From Dyella ginsengisoli LA-4 (GTDB lineage: Bacteria; Pseudomonadota; Gammaproteobacteria; Xanthomonadales; Rhodanobacteraceae), in the NCBI RefSeq assembly GCF_000334915.1, contig NZ_AMSF01000002.1:1-64000 (forward strand): DNA of 64,000 bases, read 5' to 3'. This document shows positions 61,367 to 64,000 of this stretch, one piece after another (within the stretch, counting starts at the first letter, position 1; each line of letters begins with the position of its first letter). The notes beneath the pieces are model-generated. The model saw only the letters and a list, made by a program, of their open reading frames with translations. It had not been told where the DNA came from and searched no databases. The position numbers and the translations under genes are program-made.

Positions 61367-63631
61367 ATGAACCTCACCAAGACCCACCTCGCCACGTTCA
61401 TCGGCACGGCGCTGCTGCTCTGCGCGAGTGCATGCGCTGCCGACGCCCCGGTCAATCCGCAGCAGCCATGGCTGGATACCCGGCTGACACCGGACCAGCG
61501 GGCGGCGCTCGCGTTGAAGGCGATGACCCAGGACGAAAAATTTCAGCTGATCCGCACCGAGTTCGGTGACACGAACAACGGCCATCCGATGCCCGCCGGC
61601 GCACTGGGCTCCGCCGGTTACCAGCCCGCGCTGACGCGTCTGGGACTGCCGGCACTGCAGGAGAGCGATGCCGGGCTTGGCGTGGCCAAGCCGCTCAGTT
61701 CGGGGGCGACCGCGCTGCCGTCGGGGCTGGCCACCGCCGCCAGTTTCGACCCCGCGCTGGCCTACGCCGGCGGCGCGATGATCGCCCGCGAGGCGCACCG
61801 CCGCGGCTTCAACATCATGCTCGCCGGTGGCGCGGACCTGGTGCGCGACCCGCGCAACGGCCGCAACTTCGAATACGCCGGCGAGGATCCGCTGCTGACC
61901 GGCCTGATCGTCGGCAACGCCATCGCCGGCATCCAGAGCGAGCATCTCGTTTCCACCGTCAAGCACTACGCGCTCAACGACCTGGAAACCGCGCGCAACA
62001 CCCTCAGCGCGGACATCAGCCGCAGTGCGGCACGCGAGTCGGATCTGCTGGCCTTCGAGATCGCCATCGACACCGGACACCCCGGTTCCGTGATGTGCTC
62101 CTACAACCGCCTCAACACGGTCTACACCTGCGAAGACGACTGGCTGCTCAACACGGTGCTCAAGCACGACTGGCACTACCCGGGCTTCGTCATGTCGGAC
62201 TGGGGTGCGGTGCACAGCGCGGCCAAGGCTGCCCTGGCCGGACTGGACCAGGAATCGGCCGGCGAGACCTTCGACAATCAGGTTTACTTCGACCGACCGC
62301 TGCGTGCCGCGGTCGCCTCCGGCCAGGTGCCGCAGTCGCGCATCGACGACATGGCGCGACGCATCCTGCGCAGCCTGTTCGCCGATGGTGTGATCGACCA
62401 TCCGGCCAGGCCCGCCCCCATCCACTTCGCCGCCGACCGCAAGGTGGCCCGGCAGGCCGAGGAAGCCGGCGCGGTGCTGCTGCGCAACCACGGCGCGCTG
62501 CTGCCGCTGGCGGCGTCGCAGTCGGTCGCGGTGATCGGCGGTCACGCCGACAAGGGCGTGCTCACCGGCGGCGGCTCCTCCGCGGTGCAGTCGCCCGAGG
62601 GCAATGCGGTACCCGGCCTGCCGCCGTCGGCGTGGCCCGGCCCGCGCATCTACCAGCCATCCGCGCCGCTGGCGGCCATCGCGCGGCATGCGCATGGCAA
62701 GGTCGTCTACGCCGACGGCAGCGACATCGCCACAGCGGCCAGGCTGGCCGCGCAGTCGGCCGTGGCCGTCGTATTCGTCGAGCAGTGGGCCGCCGAGAGC
62801 TTCGATTCGCCGACCATGCGCCTGCCCGGCAATCAGGATGCGCTGGTGGCCGCCGTCGCCCGGGCCAACCCGCATACCGTGGTGGTGCTGGAGAACAACG
62901 GCCCGGTCGCCCTGCCGTGGCTGGACCAGGTCGGTGCGGTCCTGGAGGCGTGGTATCCCGGCGCCGCCGGTGGCGACGCCATCGCCCGGCTGCTGTATGG
63001 CGACGTCGCTCCGGCGGGCCGCCTGCCGGTGAGCTGGCCGCGCGACGAGACGCAGCTGCCACGCCCGCAGATCCCGGGCGCCGGCCTGGCCGCCATCGGC
63101 CTGCCGCCACACGGGCAACCGGACCAGCGAGTGAACTACGACATCGAGGGTGCCGATGTCGGCTACCGCTGGTACCAGCGCAAGGGCATCGCGCCGCTGT
63201 TCCCGTTCGGCTACGGCCTGGGCTACACGCATTTCGCCTACAGCGACTTCACCGTGCACACCGCGCATGGCCGCGTGGAAGCGTCGTTCACGGTGAGCAA
63301 CCGCGGCGCACGGCGTGGCGTGGACGTCCCCCAGCTGTACGCGACCCTGCCCGGCAGCGGTGAGGTGCGGCGGCTGGCGGGATGGTGCCGGGTGGACCTG
63401 GCGCCGGGGCAGTCTGCGCACCTTCACGTGGTGGCCGATCCGCGCCTGCTGACCCGCTTCGACGAAGCCCACCAACGCTGGCTGCGACCGGCCGGCCGCT
63501 ACGTGCTGCAGCTGGGGCACTCGGCGACCGACTTCCAGGGCGAAGGCGCCGTCACGCTGCCGAAGGCCGAATGGCCGGCGGACGCCGCACCGCACGGCGC
63601 GGCGCAATCCTGTCTGGCGAGCCGTGGCTAG
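61367..63631 (+). CDS. Exported GH3 family beta-glucosidase
   Basis: The 754-residue enzyme has a signal peptide (FIGTALLLCASACA; the final Cys may be a lipoprotein site). The GH3 TIM barrel shows ALKAMTQDEKFQLI, GIQSEHLVSTVKHYALND and the nucleophile region GFVMSDWGAVHS (Asp). An alpha/beta sandwich follows (AGAVLLRNHGALLPL), with the PFGYGLGYTHFAYSDF stretch and a C-terminal FnIII-like domain. Such enzymes release glucose from beta-linked oligosaccharides. It starts 100 bases after the six-hairpin gene and precedes GH16. Confidence 0.95.
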   Translation: MNLTKTHLATFIGTALLLCASACAADAPVNPQQPWLDTRLTPDQRAALALKAMTQDEKFQLIRTEFGDTNNGHPMPAGALGSAGYQPALTRLGLPALQESDAGLGVAKPLSSGATALPSGLATAASFDPALAYAGGAMIAREAHRRGFNIMLAGGADLVRDPRNGRNFEYAGEDPLLTGLIVGNAIAGIQSEHLVSTVKHYALNDLETARNTLSADISRSAARESDLLAFEIAIDTGHPGSVMCSYNRLNTVYTCEDDWLLNTVLKHDWHYPGFVMSDWGAVHSAAKAALAGLDQESAGETFDNQVYFDRPLRAAVASGQVPQSRIDDMARRILRSLFADGVIDHPARPAPIHFAADRKVARQAEEAGAVLLRNHGALLPLAASQSVAVIGGHADKGVLTGGGSSAVQSPEGNAVPGLPPSAWPGPRIYQPSAPLAAIARHAHGKVVYADGSDIATAARLAAQSAVAVVFVEQWAAESFDSPTMRLPGNQDALVAAVARANPHTVVVLENNGPVALPWLDQVGAVLEAWYPGAAGGDAIARLLYGDVAPAGRLPVSWPRDETQLPRPQIPGAGLAAIGLPPHGQPDQRVNYDIEGADVGYRWYQRKGIAPLFPFGYGLGYTHFAYSDFTVHTAHGRVEASFTVSNRGARRGVDVPQLYATLPGSGEVRRLAGWCRVDLAPGQSAHLHVVADPRLLTRFDEAHQRWLRPAGRYVLQLGHSATDFQGEGAVTLPKAEWPADAAPHGAAQSCLASRG

Positions 63632-63733
63632 ACATCGACAACACACCCCCGATCCATCGTGCATGGGCAAGGCCGTCCAGCGGACGGCCAGGACATCCAT
63701 GGCATCGACACCCGCCCATCGACGGAGCATCCA

Positions 63734-64000
63734 ATGCGTACACTGACCAGAGCCAGGCAAGCGCGTCTGCGACATCGCCTTATCGGGAGCCGCCTGCCAT
63801 GGCTCGCCTTCGCGCTGCTGCTCGTGCCCATCCTGCCGGTGCGTGCCGAGGTGCCGCAGCGGCAGGGCTGGACGCTGCAGTTTGCCGACGACTTCAGCGG
63901 GCCGTCCGGCCAGCTGCCCTCGTCGCATCGCTGGCGCTTCGATCTGGGGCATGGATATCCCGGCGCGGAGGACAGCCACTGGGGCACCCACGAAGTCGAG
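63734..64000 (+). CDS. GH16 beta-glucanase, 5' part (cut by window end)
   Basis: The 89 residues seen comprise a signal peptide (LPWLAFALLLVPILPVRA) and the start of a GH16 jelly roll: GWTLQFADDFSG, HRWRFDLGHGYPGAEDSHWG, then THEVE. The W-x-x-D/G-x-G-x-G and WG-x-x-E pattern is that of laminarinases (endo-beta-1,3-glucanases). The catalytic E-x-D-x-x-E lies beyond the window. This gene is the main hint that the locus targets beta-1,3-glucan. It begins 102 bases after the GH3 stop. Confidence 0.85.
   Translation, partial: MRTLTRARQARLRHRLIGSRLPWLAFALLLVPILPVRAEVPQRQGWTLQFADDFSGPSGQLPSSHRWRFDLGHGYPGAEDSHWGTHEVE

Overview
The window is about two-thirds G+C, gene-dense, and has no rRNA, tRNA, insertion sequence, phage gene or CRISPR array that I can see. 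A class II copper nitrite reductase, several GGDEF proteins, a perfect CRP/Clp-type operator and a LacI/TonB-receptor glycoside hydrolase locus all fit a gammaproteobacterium of the Xanthomonadales (Lysobacterales). A Rhodanobacteraceae member (Rhodanobacter or Dyella type) is most likely; the assignment is inference from gene content.

Layout. 1-8.3 kb: an MFS exporter, an FAD monooxygenase, a GNAT acetyltransferase, then a fused FakA-FakB-like fatty acid kinase beside plsY, a COG2521-like methyltransferase and a metallopeptidase-like protein. 8.5-12.2 kb: a chemoreceptor with a candidate sigma-28 promoter, an ArsR/SRPBCC pair with two operators and an apparently leaderless start, and a periplasmic peroxiredoxin. 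12.3-17.4 kb: a SonM-like alpha-N-methyltransferase with a SonA-like small protein (a candidate split borosin pair), then two tandem TPR-GGDEF paralogues. 17.4-26.3 kb: a proline-rich GGDEF protein, an SGNH hydrolase, an orphan pilin-like protein with an upstream Clp-type site, an M61 peptidase, an HDOD protein, a Gln-rich exported protein and a CadC-like TPR regulator. 26.5-35.9 kb: small metabolic genes and regulators, a 7TMR-DISM GGDEF, and an HD-GYP/GGDEF pair. 36.3-38.9 kb: nirK with an extra N-terminal cupredoxin domain, and an outer-membrane porin. 39-53.6 kb: membrane proteins, a LysR/SDR divergon, a CocE-type hydrolase, a BaeSR-like two-component system with an S41 peptidase, an MtfA-like peptidase, a TrmY-like protein and an AIM24 protein. 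53.6-64 kb: a predicted beta-glucan utilisation locus (MFS and LacI facing a TonB receptor, a six-hairpin glycosidase-like protein, GH3, and a GH16 cut by the window end).

How they work together. Five diguanylate cyclases, one HD-GYP phosphodiesterase and an HDOD protein lie within about 23 kb, so c-di-GMP signalling is over-represented. The fused fatty acid kinase would make acyl-phosphate, which is the PlsY substrate, so these two genes read as a short pathway from free fatty acid to lysophosphatidate. In the last 10 kb the LacI regulator probably controls both divergent operons through two palindromes built on ACCAGCGCTGG.

The most interesting system is the methyltransferase/small-protein pair at 12284-13555. 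It has the sequence hallmarks of split borosins (backbone N-methylated peptides) but an unusual, extremely acidic precursor tail. A strong intrinsic terminator for it lies inside the signal-peptide codons of the following diguanylate cyclase gene.
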